A stretch of DNA of 64,000 nt from Polyangiaceae bacterium (lineage in GTDB: Bacteria > Myxococcota_A > Polyangia > Polyangiales > Polyangiaceae): NCBI GenBank assembly GCA_041389725.1, contig JAWKRG010000004.1, positions 124,001 through 188,000 of the forward strand. Direction: 5' to 3'. The position numbers and the translations under genes are program-made. Below, piece after piece: positions 52,318 to 60,789 of this stretch. The notes under the pieces are model-generated. The model saw only the letters and a list, made by a program, of their open reading frames with translations. It was not told the DNA's origin and made no database searches. The stretch's first letter is position 1; every line of letters begins with the position of its first letter.

Positions 52318-53862
52318 TCACGCTTCGGTTGGCGTGAGCAGTCGTTCCAAGACCTTGCGCAAGTCCCCGACGTCCACCGGCTTCGTGATGATCGGCGCCT
52401 TGCAGCTGCGCGCGAACGCTGCCACCTCGGGCGTGAAGGCGCCGCCGGTGATGAACACGACGCGATCGGCGAGGCCCGGGCGACAGCTGGACAGCTGCTG
52501 ATAGAACTCGTTGCCGTTCATCTCGGGCATCATCAAGTCGCAGATCACGACGTCGACGTTCGCAGTGCCGCGCAGTCGCTCGAGCGCTTCCCGGGGGTTG
52601 TTGATGGCGACGACACGGTTGCCGCGCAGCAGCCGATTCAGGGAACGCAGCACGAAGATGTCGTCGTCCACGCACAGAATGTCCAGCCCTCGCGGGGTGG
52701 TGTTTCGCAGAGCGGCCCCTGCCACGCCGGGATCGAGCGGCGCGGGCGCTCGTCCCTGGTGGGCTGGTAGCTCGACTCGAACCATCGTCCCGATCCCTGG
52801 CTCCGACTCCACCGTGATGGTCCCGCCCACAGACGTGACGATTCCGTGGCTGATGGCCAGCCCGAGGCCTGTCCCGATGCCCACGGGCTTGGTGGTGAAG
52901 AACGGGTCGAAGGCGCGACGCAGCACGGCACTGTCCATGCCGCGGCCAGTATCCTCGACCTCCAGGAACGCCTTGTCGCGCGCGTGTCGACCGCAGCGCA
53001 CGGTGATGCGTTGCTCCCCGGAAGCATCGATATCGATCGCGTGCGCAGCGTTGACCAGCAAGTTGACGACCACTTGAGTCATCTGCGCTTCGTCGGCCCA
53101 CACGATGGGCGTATCCGGCGACACTTCGCGGATGAAGCGTGCGCGGTGACGAATCTCCGTGGCGCACAAGCGATGCGCCGCTCCGATGACGCGCGGTAGC
53201 TCGACCAGCTCCATGCGCCCGTCGGCGGATCGGGCGAAGGACTTCAGTCCTTGGATGATGCGACGAATGCGCCGCGTGCCGTCACGAACGTCGTGAAGCA
53301 TTTCGACCAACTCACGCGAGCGGGCCGAGGGGCTGGCGCCGGCTATCGCTTCCAGCTCTTCCAGTAGAAGGTCGACATTCGTGATGATGTAGGAGAGCGG
53401 GTTGTTGATCTCGTGAGCAATGCCGGCTGCCAGGGTGCCGATGGTCGCGATCTTCTCGGCGTGCTGCAGGCGCGCCAGGAGTTGCTCTCGTTGGGTCACG
53501 TCCAGGATGACGCCAAAGGTCCGCCAACTCTGTGGAGCCGCGACGGAACCGGTTCGCACGCGGATCTCGACGGTCTTGTTGCGCAGGCGCCCGACGCCCC
53601 TCAACCGTCGCGTGGTCACTCCGTCCCCGCCACTGTCCTCCTCCAAGCTGGCCACGGCGGCTTCGAAGCCTTGTCCCAGTGCGTCGTCGAGCCCGGCGCG
53701 GCCATTGCTGAGCACCCTGTGCTCCAGGTCCAGGATCTTCACGGCCTCCGCCGAAAAGACGATCCGGCCGTCCCCCGTCTCGTGCCAATGGCCGACCTCC
53801 GCGACGGACGACGCTAGCTCTAGAAGCTTCGTTGCTTCGTCGTGCGGAATAGGCCCCGGCAT
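52318..53862 (-). CDS. PAS-type hybrid histidine kinase with receiver domain
   Basis: Residues 1-125 look like a PAS sensor (VGHWHETGDGRIVFSAEAVK, ILDVTQREQLL). HisKA: GIAHEINNPLSYI with H150. HATPase: N-box NLLVNAAHAI (267-276), DTGRGM (304-309), TGLGLAISHG (331-340). The C-terminal receiver has DDD at 399-401, phosphorylation site D442 in VICDLMMPEMNG, and K at ITKPVD. There is no membrane helix, so the sensor is cytosolic. It lies seven bases before the methyltransferase-fusion gene on the same strand and so is probably co-transcribed with it. Its cognate regulator, apart from its own receiver, is unknown. Confidence 0.9.
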   Translation of the reverse strand: MPGPIPHDEATKLLELASSVAEVGHWHETGDGRIVFSAEAVKILDLEHRVLSNGRAGLDDALGQGFEAAVASLEEDSGGDGVTTRRLRGVGRLRNKTVEIRVRTGSVAAPQSWRTFGVILDVTQREQLLARLQHAEKIATIGTLAAGIAHEINNPLSYIITNVDLLLEELEAIAGASPSARSRELVEMLHDVRDGTRRIRRIIQGLKSFARSADGRMELVELPRVIGAAHRLCATEIRHRARFIREVSPDTPIVWADEAQMTQVVVNLLVNAAHAIDIDASGEQRITVRCGRHARDKAFLEVEDTGRGMDSAVLRRAFDPFFTTKPVGIGTGLGLAISHGIVTSVGGTITVESEPGIGTMVRVELPAHQGRAPAPLDPGVAGAALRNTTPRGLDILCVDDDIFVLRSLNRLLRGNRVVAINNPREALERLRGTANVDVVICDLMMPEMNGNEFYQQLSSCRPGLADRVVFITGGAFTPEVAAFARSCKAPIITKPVDVGDLRKVLERLLTPTEA

Positions 53863-53888
53863 CCCGAGGCCAGGATACCATCGTGTCG

Positions 53889-54827
53889 TCAGCTACCCGA
53901 AGAACGTCGCTCGCGCCGCCAGGCCTCGGGGGTCACCCCCGTGGCGGCTCGAAACGCAGCTACGAAGCTGGACGCCGTCGCAAATCCCAGGCGCACCGCG
54001 ATTTCCCCCATGCTGAGCGTGCTCGTCGTCAAGAGATGCTCGGCGCGGGCCACGCGAAATCGACGAAGTTCCGAGTGATAGCTGGTGTTGTGCTCGGACA
54101 GGCGGCGCTGCAGGGTGCGGGGGGACAGGTTGAGCGTTCGCGCCAGCTCCGCGACGTTGGGGATGGTCGGAGCCGCCTCCAACGCGCTGCGAAGTTGCAG
54201 CAGCAGGGGTGGTGCCCCGGCAATCTGCTCACGCAGTTCGCCCAGCTCCGCCCCGAGCTCGTCGCCACGAGCGGCGTCCAAGTACGCCAGTGCGTCCTTC
54301 AGCTCGTGAAATACCTGGAACTCGTAGTGAGGTGCCATCAGGTGATAGAGCCCGACGATGGCAGCGCCGAAGGCTCCCGGGCGGCAGAGCACTGCCTGGC
54401 GCTTGACGATCGGACCGAAGGCATCTCGCCGCGACACCATGTAGTCGTGGATGATCTCGAAGCCGACCGCGTCTACGCGCGCCAAGTCGCGGATGTCTAC
54501 CAATGATACGTGCTGTTCGACCGGCGGATGCAGCGTGACCTCGAAGGTCCGCACCATCATGCGAGCGTCTTCGGGGCCAGGCGATCCCCACGCGATGATG
54601 CCGTTCGCATCGGCACCCAATTGCCAAAAGCAAAAGCACTCGCCGAGGCAGTACCGGTTCAGCGGCGAGCGCTCGAAGTGCAGACAATTTGTCGCGGGGC
54701 GCAACCGCATAGACGGTATGCGCGAATACATCATGACCTCGGCGTGACCGCCAGTTGCCCAATACGTCGACAAATCAAACTGGCGCGTTTTGGATACCAG
54801 TTGGCGCGCTTGCGGAAGTTTTTGCAT
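53889..54827 (-). CDS. AraC-family transcription regulator with arabinose-binding-like N-terminus
   Basis: The C-terminal 100 residues are an AraC/XylS helix-turn-helix pair (NVAELARTLNLSPRTLQRRL and STLSMGEIAVRLGFATASSF, followed by FRAATGVTPEAWRRERR). The N-terminal 200 residues contain the AraC-OruR/ArgR-type sensing domain with a long helical end (GLYHLMAPHYEFQVFHELKD). Ligand unknown. It is transcribed away from the hybrid kinase end by 26 bp. Its right-hand neighbour (55028, same strand) encodes a parallel-helix-like lipoprotein. Regulation of that gene would be a guess from proximity. Confidence 0.9.
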   Translation of the reverse strand: MQKLPQARQLVSKTRQFDLSTYWATGGHAEVMMYSRIPSMRLRPATNCLHFERSPLNRYCLGECFCFWQLGADANGIIAWGSPGPEDARMMVRTFEVTLHPPVEQHVSLVDIRDLARVDAVGFEIIHDYMVSRRDAFGPIVKRQAVLCRPGAFGAAIVGLYHLMAPHYEFQVFHELKDALAYLDAARGDELGAELGELREQIAGAPPLLLQLRSALEAAPTIPNVAELARTLNLSPRTLQRRLSEHNTSYHSELRRFRVARAEHLLTTSTLSMGEIAVRLGFATASSFVAAFRAATGVTPEAWRRERRSSGS

Positions 54828-55027
54828 TCGTTGCTGCAGAAGGCACGGCCTCGGTGTTCGTCCTACGCCTACAGCTGTCGCCGCCGCACTACGCGCGCGT
54901 GACGGCGTGCTCGCGCGAGTAGCGAGTTGGGTTGGGGTCTAGGGCGGTGCGTCCCCTTCAGACTAATCCCCCGCTGTTGCGCGTGATGCCAGGTAGTCAG
55001 CCCTGACGACTTCGGATCGCGTCGGGC

Positions 55028-56212
55028 CTACAGTTCTTGCCCGGCTTTCGGTCCGTCCGCCCAGGTGTTGTTGGACCACACGTTGCCGAGCTTTCCCCAC
55101 TCCGGCGTTGCAGTCACTGGACCGTAGAAGCCAGCGGTCGGATAGGTGCCGTTGGTAGTGAAACGATTGCCCGTGACCACCATGTTCTGCACGGAGTCCG
55201 CCGGTTTGCCCGAGTTCATGCCGGCGTAGAGCGAGTAGCCGCCGCCGCCCAAGAGATTGTCACGCACCTGATAGCCGCCTGGCGCCGTGCCTTTGAAGTC
55301 CGCAAAGTCTTGAAAAAAGCTCACCGCATCCGTCTGCGTGATGCTGTGGCCAGCCGAGTCCGTCGCTTGCAGCACGATGTGATTGCGCAAGATCTCGATG
55401 CCCTGGATGCCGCCGTTGGTCGTGAAGCCGTTCAAGTGCAGGCTGGGTTCGTACAGCAACATGTCCTCGACCCAGTTCTCGATCACGTGGCCGTTCTCGG
55501 CGTTGATCTGAATGCCCGTTGCAGCACTGGAAATGAAGTTGCGGTACAAATAGGTACCGGCCTGGCTGCCTTCGTCGATGTTGTGAATCGGCACCAGGCT
55601 GCCTTCGCTGGGCCCGGGGGAGCCGAGCTCGCAATACAAAAGCCACACCGGTGCGTTGGCTTGCTCACGCACGTAGATGGTGGGAATGACGGTCTCGGCG
55701 ACGCGCATGCGGCAACCGCGAAACACGATGCCCTTGAAGGCGGTGCCAGATCCTTCGTTGCCATAGATCTGAAATGCGTTCTTGACGTTGCAGTCCTCCA
55801 CCAGCCACACGCCTTCGGGGATGGTGAAGCCGTCGATCGTCTCGCCCCCCGCGGCGATGGTGCGCGTCACCCATGACGGCTCGTCGGTGTAGACGCTGCC
55901 TGGGCTGATGTCGGTTTTCCCGGTCATGCCGATGGCGCCGGGCCCCACGTCGGCCTTCGTCAGATCGGCACCGTGCTGAATCGATCCCGTGCCGCCAGTG
56001 CCCGCCGCACCGCTGCCGCCGCTTCCGCCGCTCCCAGCTGACGCGCCGCCGCTGCCCGCCGCGCCGCCGCTGCTCGTCGCGCCCGTACCGGCGTTTCCGC
56101 CGCTGCTCGCGCCCCCCGCTCCCCCGCTAGCGGACGAGTCGTCGTCACCGCCGCAACCCACCACGCCGAGCGCCAACCCAAGCGCCAGCACTCCCACACC
56201 ACGCGCGCCCAT
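55028..56212 (-). CDS. Stalked lipoprotein with parallel beta-helix-like domain
   Basis: MGARGVGVLALGLALGVVGC is a lipoprotein signal (lipobox VVGC), followed by a Gly/Ser/Ala stalk of about 60 residues. The remaining 320 residues alternate short strands with Asn/Gly turns (GIVFRGCRMRV, LVPIHNIDEGSQ, YLYRNFISSAATGIQI, GHVIENWVEDML, GIEILRNHIVLQATD, QNMVVTGNRFTTNG, NVWSNNTWAD), the pattern of right-handed parallel beta-helix pectate-lyase-like proteins. Catalytic residues cannot be placed. It is flanked by AraC regulators on both sides (53889, minus; 56297, plus and divergent). Confidence 0.75.
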   Translation of the reverse strand: MGARGVGVLALGLALGVVGCGGDDDSSASGGAGGASSGGNAGTGATSSGGAAGSGGASAGSGGSGGSGAAGTGGTGSIQHGADLTKADVGPGAIGMTGKTDISPGSVYTDEPSWVTRTIAAGGETIDGFTIPEGVWLVEDCNVKNAFQIYGNEGSGTAFKGIVFRGCRMRVAETVIPTIYVREQANAPVWLLYCELGSPGPSEGSLVPIHNIDEGSQAGTYLYRNFISSAATGIQINAENGHVIENWVEDMLLYEPSLHLNGFTTNGGIQGIEILRNHIVLQATDSAGHSITQTDAVSFFQDFADFKGTAPGGYQVRDNLLGGGGYSLYAGMNSGKPADSVQNMVVTGNRFTTNGTYPTAGFYGPVTATPEWGKLGNVWSNNTWADGPKAGQEL

Positions 56213-56296
56213 GCCCTCAGTCTACGCGATCGCGAAGCAGACGTCAGCGCGCCGACCGCAGCACCACACGGCGCTCGGGACTGGTACTCTGGGGCC

Positions 56297-57133
56297 GTGT
56301 GGGTCAGCCGCGTGGAATGCCCCTTCGGTCGTCGCGGGCGACTCACGGTGACGCTCGCGGTAGGTCGGAGCGCCACCGCTGCATTGATCGACCGCGAGGG
56401 ATTGGTCTTTGCGTCCCGCTACGCGCCATCTTTGGTTCGACGCAGCGACCGGGCCTTCTTCTATCTACTGTTGCGTGGACGGTTGACCGTCCAGGGACAG
56501 CGCCATGACGCGCCCGTCGCCCTGTGGTACCGCGAGTCCGATGCGGAGGGGCGGCTCGATTGGGCGAACGCCGGCGAGCCGCTGCGGGCCGTGGAGCTAC
56601 GATTCCCCCTACGCTGCGCACGGACGCCTCTGGGACAGATCTGGACCCCGACGCCCGACGTGCTTGCGAAAGCAGAGGCAGCGCTCAGCGATCCAGAACG
56701 GGTCGAAGACCTCGTCGCGGCGTTGGTTCGGGCCGAGCTCGTGCGTCCCTCGACAGCTGCAGCGGTCGAGGCCCGCTATGAGCGCTTCTGGCGTGCCGTG
56801 CGACCCCTGGCCGCGCGCGTGGATCTGTTGGGCTCCCTCGATCAAGTTGCCGAGCTCGCCGGGCGCAGCACGCGTTCCGTGGCCCGAGATCTCGCTGCGT
56901 TCACCGCGGCACACGTGGTGCCTTTCGAGAGTTGGCGAGACGGCACCCGACAGTTCCGGTTGAAGCTGGCGGTTCTCGGACTTTCCGCCCCCGACGTTCC
57001 GATCGCGGAGGTCGCGCGCGCCGTGGGGTACGGAAGTGTCGACGCGATGTCTCGGGCGTTTCGCGACGTGGGACAGCCTCAGCCTCGACAGATCCGTCAG
57101 GAACTCATCAAGCTGGGCGCGGACCTCGCGTGA
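56297..57133 (+). CDS. AraC-family transcription regulator (helix-turn-helix), divergent N-terminal domain
   Basis: The start is GTG 56297. The C-terminus contains two HTH units typical of AraC-type proteins (VDLLGSLDQVAELAGRSTRS and PIAEVARAVGYGSVDAMSRA, then FRDVGQPQPRQIR). The N-terminal 150 residues do not match a known ligand domain; a short strand-rich region (RGRLTVQGQRHDAPVALWYR) could be a small cupin. It is divergent from the beta-helix lipoprotein and its stop adjoins that of the LRR gene in the sequence TGATCA with no spacing. Confidence 0.8.
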   Translation: MWVSRVECPFGRRGRLTVTLAVGRSATAALIDREGLVFASRYAPSLVRRSDRAFFYLLLRGRLTVQGQRHDAPVALWYRESDAEGRLDWANAGEPLRAVELRFPLRCARTPLGQIWTPTPDVLAKAEAALSDPERVEDLVAALVRAELVRPSTAAAVEARYERFWRAVRPLAARVDLLGSLDQVAELAGRSTRSVARDLAAFTAAHVVPFESWRDGTRQFRLKLAVLGLSAPDVPIAEVARAVGYGSVDAMSRAFRDVGQPQPRQIRQELIKLGADLA

Positions 57134-58594
57134 TCAGAGACCGACGGCTTCCTGCGCGAAGGCCGCGTAGGCCTGGGCATCGAATCCCGGCACGCTGGCC
57201 AAGAGCTCGGCGTCGGACTTGATTACCGCTTGCGAGCGTGCCTCGGTGTTCGGCAGCAGCTGGGATGCGGCCTGCTCCACGGGACCGCCGTGCTTGGTGA
57301 TCAGGTCGGCCAGGAAACGGTTGGTGCTCGGGCCGTGCTCTTCATCGTGGTAGGTGCGGCGGATCGCCACGAGAAGCTCGGGGACCTTCGCGCTCGCGAG
57401 GTCCGCGCCGCGTTCCCACGCGCCGAGCGCCGCTTGAATGCGCGGTCCTTTTGCCATGCAACTGTGGTCCAGGTATTCCAGGAGTTGGCTTGCCAGCGTC
57501 GCGGTGGACGGCAGCTTCAAGAATCGGCATGCACCGATGCTGGGAGTGCCCTCGAAGGTCAGGTCGGAGTGTCCCACGTGCTTCGGCGGCACCGCCTCGT
57601 CCCAGGCGGGCAGGTCGTGCAGGTGAAGACCGAACACGTCCAGGCTATCCAGGCGAAGGGCACCCATGGCTTCGGGAAGCGTGCGCAGCGGCAAGCGGCT
57701 CAGCGTGACCTTGCGGAGTGCGCTGCAGGTGCCGATGTCCTCGGGGATTGACGACACGCCGCAACCCTCGACCTCCAAGGCGGCGAGTTTGCGCAACTTG
57801 CCGAAGGTGGGCAGGGTCGTCAGTGCCGGAAGATCCCGCAACTGCAGGCTCGTCAGCTCTGGCCAATCAGCGAGTCCGAGTACCGACACCCGGCCGCCGC
57901 GCACGATGAGTGACTGAAGCGTTCGAACCGACGACAGCGCGGTCAGGTCTTCGATGCTCGTGTCTTGCAGAAAGAAGTTCTGCAGCGGCAGGCCTTCGAT
58001 GTGAGCAGCGGGCAGGTCCTGTACCGGCCCAGTCATCCCCAGCGCACGCAGCCCGTCGAGATGACGCAGGTCGGGCATCGGGCAAGAGTCGAAAACGTGG
58101 AATGAGAGCGCCTCGACCCCGCGAAGCTCGCTCAGTACCGGATAGAGGCTGGCCGAAGGCAGAGCGCGCTCGAATCGCAGCTGCGTCGCATCCTTCTCCA
58201 GAGCAGACTCCGCCAATTGTCGCACATACGACTCGGGAACGTGCTCGGCGCACCAGGCCCAGGCCGTCTCGTAGCGCCAATGCAAGTTGACCAGGTGGAA
58301 GGCGAAGGCAGGCATGTTCAGCTCGCCCAGGGACTCGAGCAGCGCGAGATCATCAGCCAGTGTCGCGTCGGAGTTGTCGTACACCCTGCGAGGCAGGGCC
58401 TTCAGCGCGGAGTCGAGACGCGGCTGCTTGCACTTTTTCAGTAGTGCCTTGGCCCGCTTGCGCGCGTCCGCGGAGCGGGAACCGAGCGCGACGGCTAGCA
58501 GCGCCTCACCCGCGGTGCCCGCGCCATCCGCCGCTTTGAAGGCGTCGAGAAAGTCCTGAGTGCTGACGGGAATATGGTCGATGATCGTGGACAA
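57134..58594 (-). CDS. Leucine-rich-repeat protein, function unknown
   Basis: Residues 1-150 are helical with no known fold. Residues of about 150-340 contain LRR-type units (RTLQSLIVRGGRVSVLGLAD, LTSLQLRDLPALTTL, LRKLAALEVEGCGVSSIPED, LRKVTLSRLPLRTLPEAMGA). The C-terminal 140 residues are helical and hydrophilic. Such cytosolic LRR proteins, widespread in myxobacteria, mediate protein binding; the ligand is unknown. There is no signal peptide. The region upstream of its start carries a set of dyads at 58672-58712. Confidence 0.72.
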   Translation of the reverse strand: MSTIIDHIPVSTQDFLDAFKAADGAGTAGEALLAVALGSRSADARKRAKALLKKCKQPRLDSALKALPRRVYDNSDATLADDLALLESLGELNMPAFAFHLVNLHWRYETAWAWCAEHVPESYVRQLAESALEKDATQLRFERALPSASLYPVLSELRGVEALSFHVFDSCPMPDLRHLDGLRALGMTGPVQDLPAAHIEGLPLQNFFLQDTSIEDLTALSSVRTLQSLIVRGGRVSVLGLADWPELTSLQLRDLPALTTLPTFGKLRKLAALEVEGCGVSSIPEDIGTCSALRKVTLSRLPLRTLPEAMGALRLDSLDVFGLHLHDLPAWDEAVPPKHVGHSDLTFEGTPSIGACRFLKLPSTATLASQLLEYLDHSCMAKGPRIQAALGAWERGADLASAKVPELLVAIRRTYHDEEHGPSTNRFLADLITKHGGPVEQAASQLLPNTEARSQAVIKSDAELLASVPGFDAQAYAAFAQEAVGL

Positions 58595-58910
58595 TGGGTG
58601 CCTCCGCTTCGCCGCCTATGTAGCGACTGAGCCCGGCCCCTTCACCCGATAGGTTCTGACAAAGCACCCTCCGCCGCAAGTTGCGGCGAGCGCTCGCGCG
58701 GCGAGTGCTCGCGTGACGCTTCGGAATCCCTGAAGAGGGGCGGCAGGGGGAAGTCGGCGCGCTCGTGGGAGGCTGCCACCTCGGCTCACGCTCCCCGGTA
58801 TTGGGATATCGCTCGGTCACGCGCGGGCGGGAAGGTAAGCGCGCTGTCGCGAGGTGAAGAACAGGCTCTGCGCACGGACAATCCAACCGCCGGGCAGCCA
58901 TTGAAGAAGG
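58595..58910. other. Intergenic gap of about 315 bp with overlapping palindromes
   Basis: No coding frame supports a gene here. Between the LRR start and the toxin pseudogene there is a cluster of dyads at 58672-58712. Everything else is unremarkable GC-rich sequence. Confidence 0.6.
58672..58712. repeat. Cluster of three palindromes
   Basis: CGCCGCAA-G-TTGCGGCG (58672-58688) is a perfect dyad; it overlaps GCGAGCGCTCGC (58686-58697), a perfect 12-bp palindrome, which recurs 15 bp later as GCGAGTGCTCGC (58701-58712, one mismatch). The cluster lies 78-118 bp upstream of the LRR start and could be an operator or a folded transcript end of the toxin-antitoxin unit. Confidence 0.65.
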
Positions 58911-59224
58911 TCACAACTTCGGGCCGCGTTTCCTCCGGGCTCCCCAGATGGAGAGGATGATCACCTCGTCGCCCAGGCGTCCATGATACAAGTGGCGCTC
59001 GGTCTTGTTCATCAAGACGCGACGCACGGGAAGACGCGACGCACGGGTCCTTCGAAGCGCGTGGCATCGTACAGCGCGCCGAGGTTCGGGTTGTCTTGCA
59101 GCAGATCGAGCACATGGAGTTGCTCGCGAGTGAGCATGTCGGGGGCGGCGGGACGATTCGCTCGCCACCAAGCGTCGTGTCGATCAGCTTCTCGTCGAGC
59201 GCGACCTGAGACGCGGATCTTCAC
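58911..59224 (-). pseudogene. RelE/ParE-type toxin gene disrupted by a 17-bp tandem duplication
   Basis: The reading starts at GTG 59224, whose GTGA overlaps the antitoxin stop. The first frame runs VKIRVSGRARREADRHDAWW ... RFEGPVRRV, typical of ParE/RelE, then hits a stop after FPCVAS. The conserved C-terminus (LMNKTERHLYHGRLGDEVI, then LSIWGARRKRGP) is in another frame. The cause is visible: AAGACGCGACGCACGGG (plus strand) is present twice in tandem (59014-59030, 59031-59047). Removing one copy gives exactly 99 codons, a 98-residue toxin. Family toxins are mRNA interferases or gyrase poisons. As it stands the gene makes a truncated, probably inactive peptide of about 70 residues. Confidence 0.88.
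59014..59047. repeat. 17-bp tandem duplication inside the toxin gene
   Basis: Two perfect head-to-tail copies of AAGACGCGACGCACGGG. The 17-bp length shifts the frame; taking out one copy restores the full RelE/ParE-type reading. Confidence 0.95.
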
Positions 59225-59442
59225 AGGCGCGAGCGCAGCTCGGCTGCCCACTGTTCTGCATCAATCGTTCGCCCAGCTTTCGCGTCTTCGAAGCCGTCGC
59301 GGATCGACTCGTGCAGCGCCGCGCGTTCATCATCGTCGAGGTCGTCCCAATCGTCGGCGATCGCTAGTGGCACCACAGTGCCCTCGGGCAGGTCAGTAGG
59401 CTCGTCGAGCACGAGCCGGCCGTTTTCGACGCGGGCCTTCAT
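59221..59442 (-). CDS. Antitoxin of a RelE/ParE-type toxin-antitoxin module
   Basis: The 73-residue acidic protein starts MKARVENGRLVLDEPTDLPE, a strand pattern found in antitoxins that partner ParE/RelE toxins, and ends in a helical acidic segment (DDDERAALHESIRDGFEDAK, IDAEQWAAELRSRL) that would wrap the toxin. It precedes the toxin and overlaps it by four bases, the usual order. The toxin is broken, so this antitoxin may now be dispensable or act on another toxin. Confidence 0.78.
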   Translation of the reverse strand: MKARVENGRLVLDEPTDLPEGTVVPLAIADDWDDLDDDERAALHESIRDGFEDAKAGRTIDAEQWAAELRSRL

Positions 59443-59680
59443 CAGCGCGGACGTGCCGCAAAGATACCGCGTTTCGGGCTTCTACGCCGGGGTGGAAATC
59501 AGGCGGGTTTTGCGCGCGCAGGCCGCGGGGGCTATTTGCGCCGATGTCCCACTTCGTGGCTGGCGCAACCGCCGTAGGGATGGCGGCGTCGCCCAGAGAA
59601 GATATGCCATTCCTTGCCTTCAGAGGAAGCGAGCCAAACATGCGTCGCTGCCGCCGGGCGCGCCAATCGCCGTGACTTCC

Positions 59681-60094
59681 TCAGAATCGAACTTCGACGC
59701 CCTCCGCTCTTACGTCGACCTTCCCCCAGTCGCCTTCCAGTTGGAACCAACCATGGTCGTCTTGGTGAAGCGCGTCGATGTTGCCGAAGTCTCGTTGGCC
59801 AGTCGCGTCCCAGGAGCCCACGTCTCGCCGCTCTAGCCACTTCACCTCTTTCACGTCACGAAAGACCAACCGGCCTTTCCGGAAACAGTATTGGTCGCTT
59901 GGTTTCGGTGGCTCGTACAAAGGGTGTTCCTCGCGCAGGACGAACTCCATCTCGAAAACCAGCTCGCCCGCACACTCCTCGATACCGAAGACATAGCTGT
60001 CCTCCAGGTAGATCAGCTCGAGCGCGGCGTGCTCCCAGTACGCTCGGTGCGGCATGGTCCTATCCGAGTGCAGAATGGTCAGATCTTCCGCCAT
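59681..60094 (-). CDS. Conserved-looking hypothetical protein
   Basis: From ATG 60094 (TTG 60103 is possible) the protein has 137 residues. It is acidic and aromatic-rich, without a signal peptide (HAALELIYLEDSYVFGIEEC, ELVFEMEFVLREEHPLYEPP, KEVKWLERRDVGSWD). It resembles small cytosolic all-beta proteins of unknown function. The 60110 gene lies 15 bp upstream on the same strand, so they may form a pair. Confidence 0.6.
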   Translation of the reverse strand: MAEDLTILHSDRTMPHRAYWEHAALELIYLEDSYVFGIEECAGELVFEMEFVLREEHPLYEPPKPSDQYCFRKGRLVFRDVKEVKWLERRDVGSWDATGQRDFGNIDALHQDDHGWFQLEGDWGKVDVRAEGVEVRF

Positions 60095-60109
60095 CGCGGT
60101 CAAGGGTGC

Positions 60110-60562
60110 TCACTTGGCGGAGAGCGGTCCTAGCGCTCCGTTGGTGAAGAAGCGGGTTTCGGCATCGCTTGCCGGGTCCATGCCGCAGTAGACGTCCGTC
60201 AGACCGAAGCGTGTGCGCATGTCTGAGGTGACCGCGTTCAGGCGATCGATGCACAGCGCGAAGTCGGACGCGTCCTCTTCCCGAAACACGACGAACAGAT
60301 CGAACTTGCGTGCGACGGGGAAGATCTGCACGACCACGCGTTCGATCGACGTGCTCGCGTCGAGACGAAACTGCGCCAGGTGCACGCTGCAAGAGCCCCC
60401 AGACTGCACGAGTCGCGAGGGGTCGTGGTCGTCCAGTCGAAAGGCGCTCCCGTGCGCATCGACTTCGAGCAGCGCAGACGCGCGCTCAATCAGTGCCGTC
60501 AACAGCGCGGGAAGCAAGTCCGCGGTGCATCCGTCGAGGCAACACTCGGTCAGCTCTCCCAT
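60110..60562 (-). CDS. Hypothetical protein
   Basis: ATG 60562 follows GGAAGGGA by three bases, an acceptable binding site, and is preferred over a GTG at 60577. The 150-residue product has strands and helices without known signature (LLPALLTALIERASALLEVD, SIERVVVQIFPVARKFDLFV, ALCIDRLNAVTSDMRTRFGL). It contains several Cys near the N-terminus (CCLDGC). It is probably co-transcribed with the following hypothetical gene. Function unknown. Confidence 0.55.
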   Translation of the reverse strand: MGELTECCLDGCTADLLPALLTALIERASALLEVDAHGSAFRLDDHDPSRLVQSGGSCSVHLAQFRLDASTSIERVVVQIFPVARKFDLFVVFREEDASDFALCIDRLNAVTSDMRTRFGLTDVYCGMDPASDAETRFFTNGALGPLSAK

Positions 60563-60789
60563 GTTCCCTTCCCGCACGCTTCCGAAGTCGTCGCCTCGAG
60601 CTTTGTGCCAATCATGATCGCGCTCGAAGGATGGTAGCGCGGGTCGGCGCGACGCGACTCACGGAAGCTTTCCGGTCGGCACTATTCGCCGGGGTCAGCT
60701 CTCCCACTTCTCGTCCTGGGTACCCTTGGCGTTCCCGAAGGCTTCGCGGTGGTTGCGACGCGGTCATTGCGGGGTTAGCTGGCGGGGGG

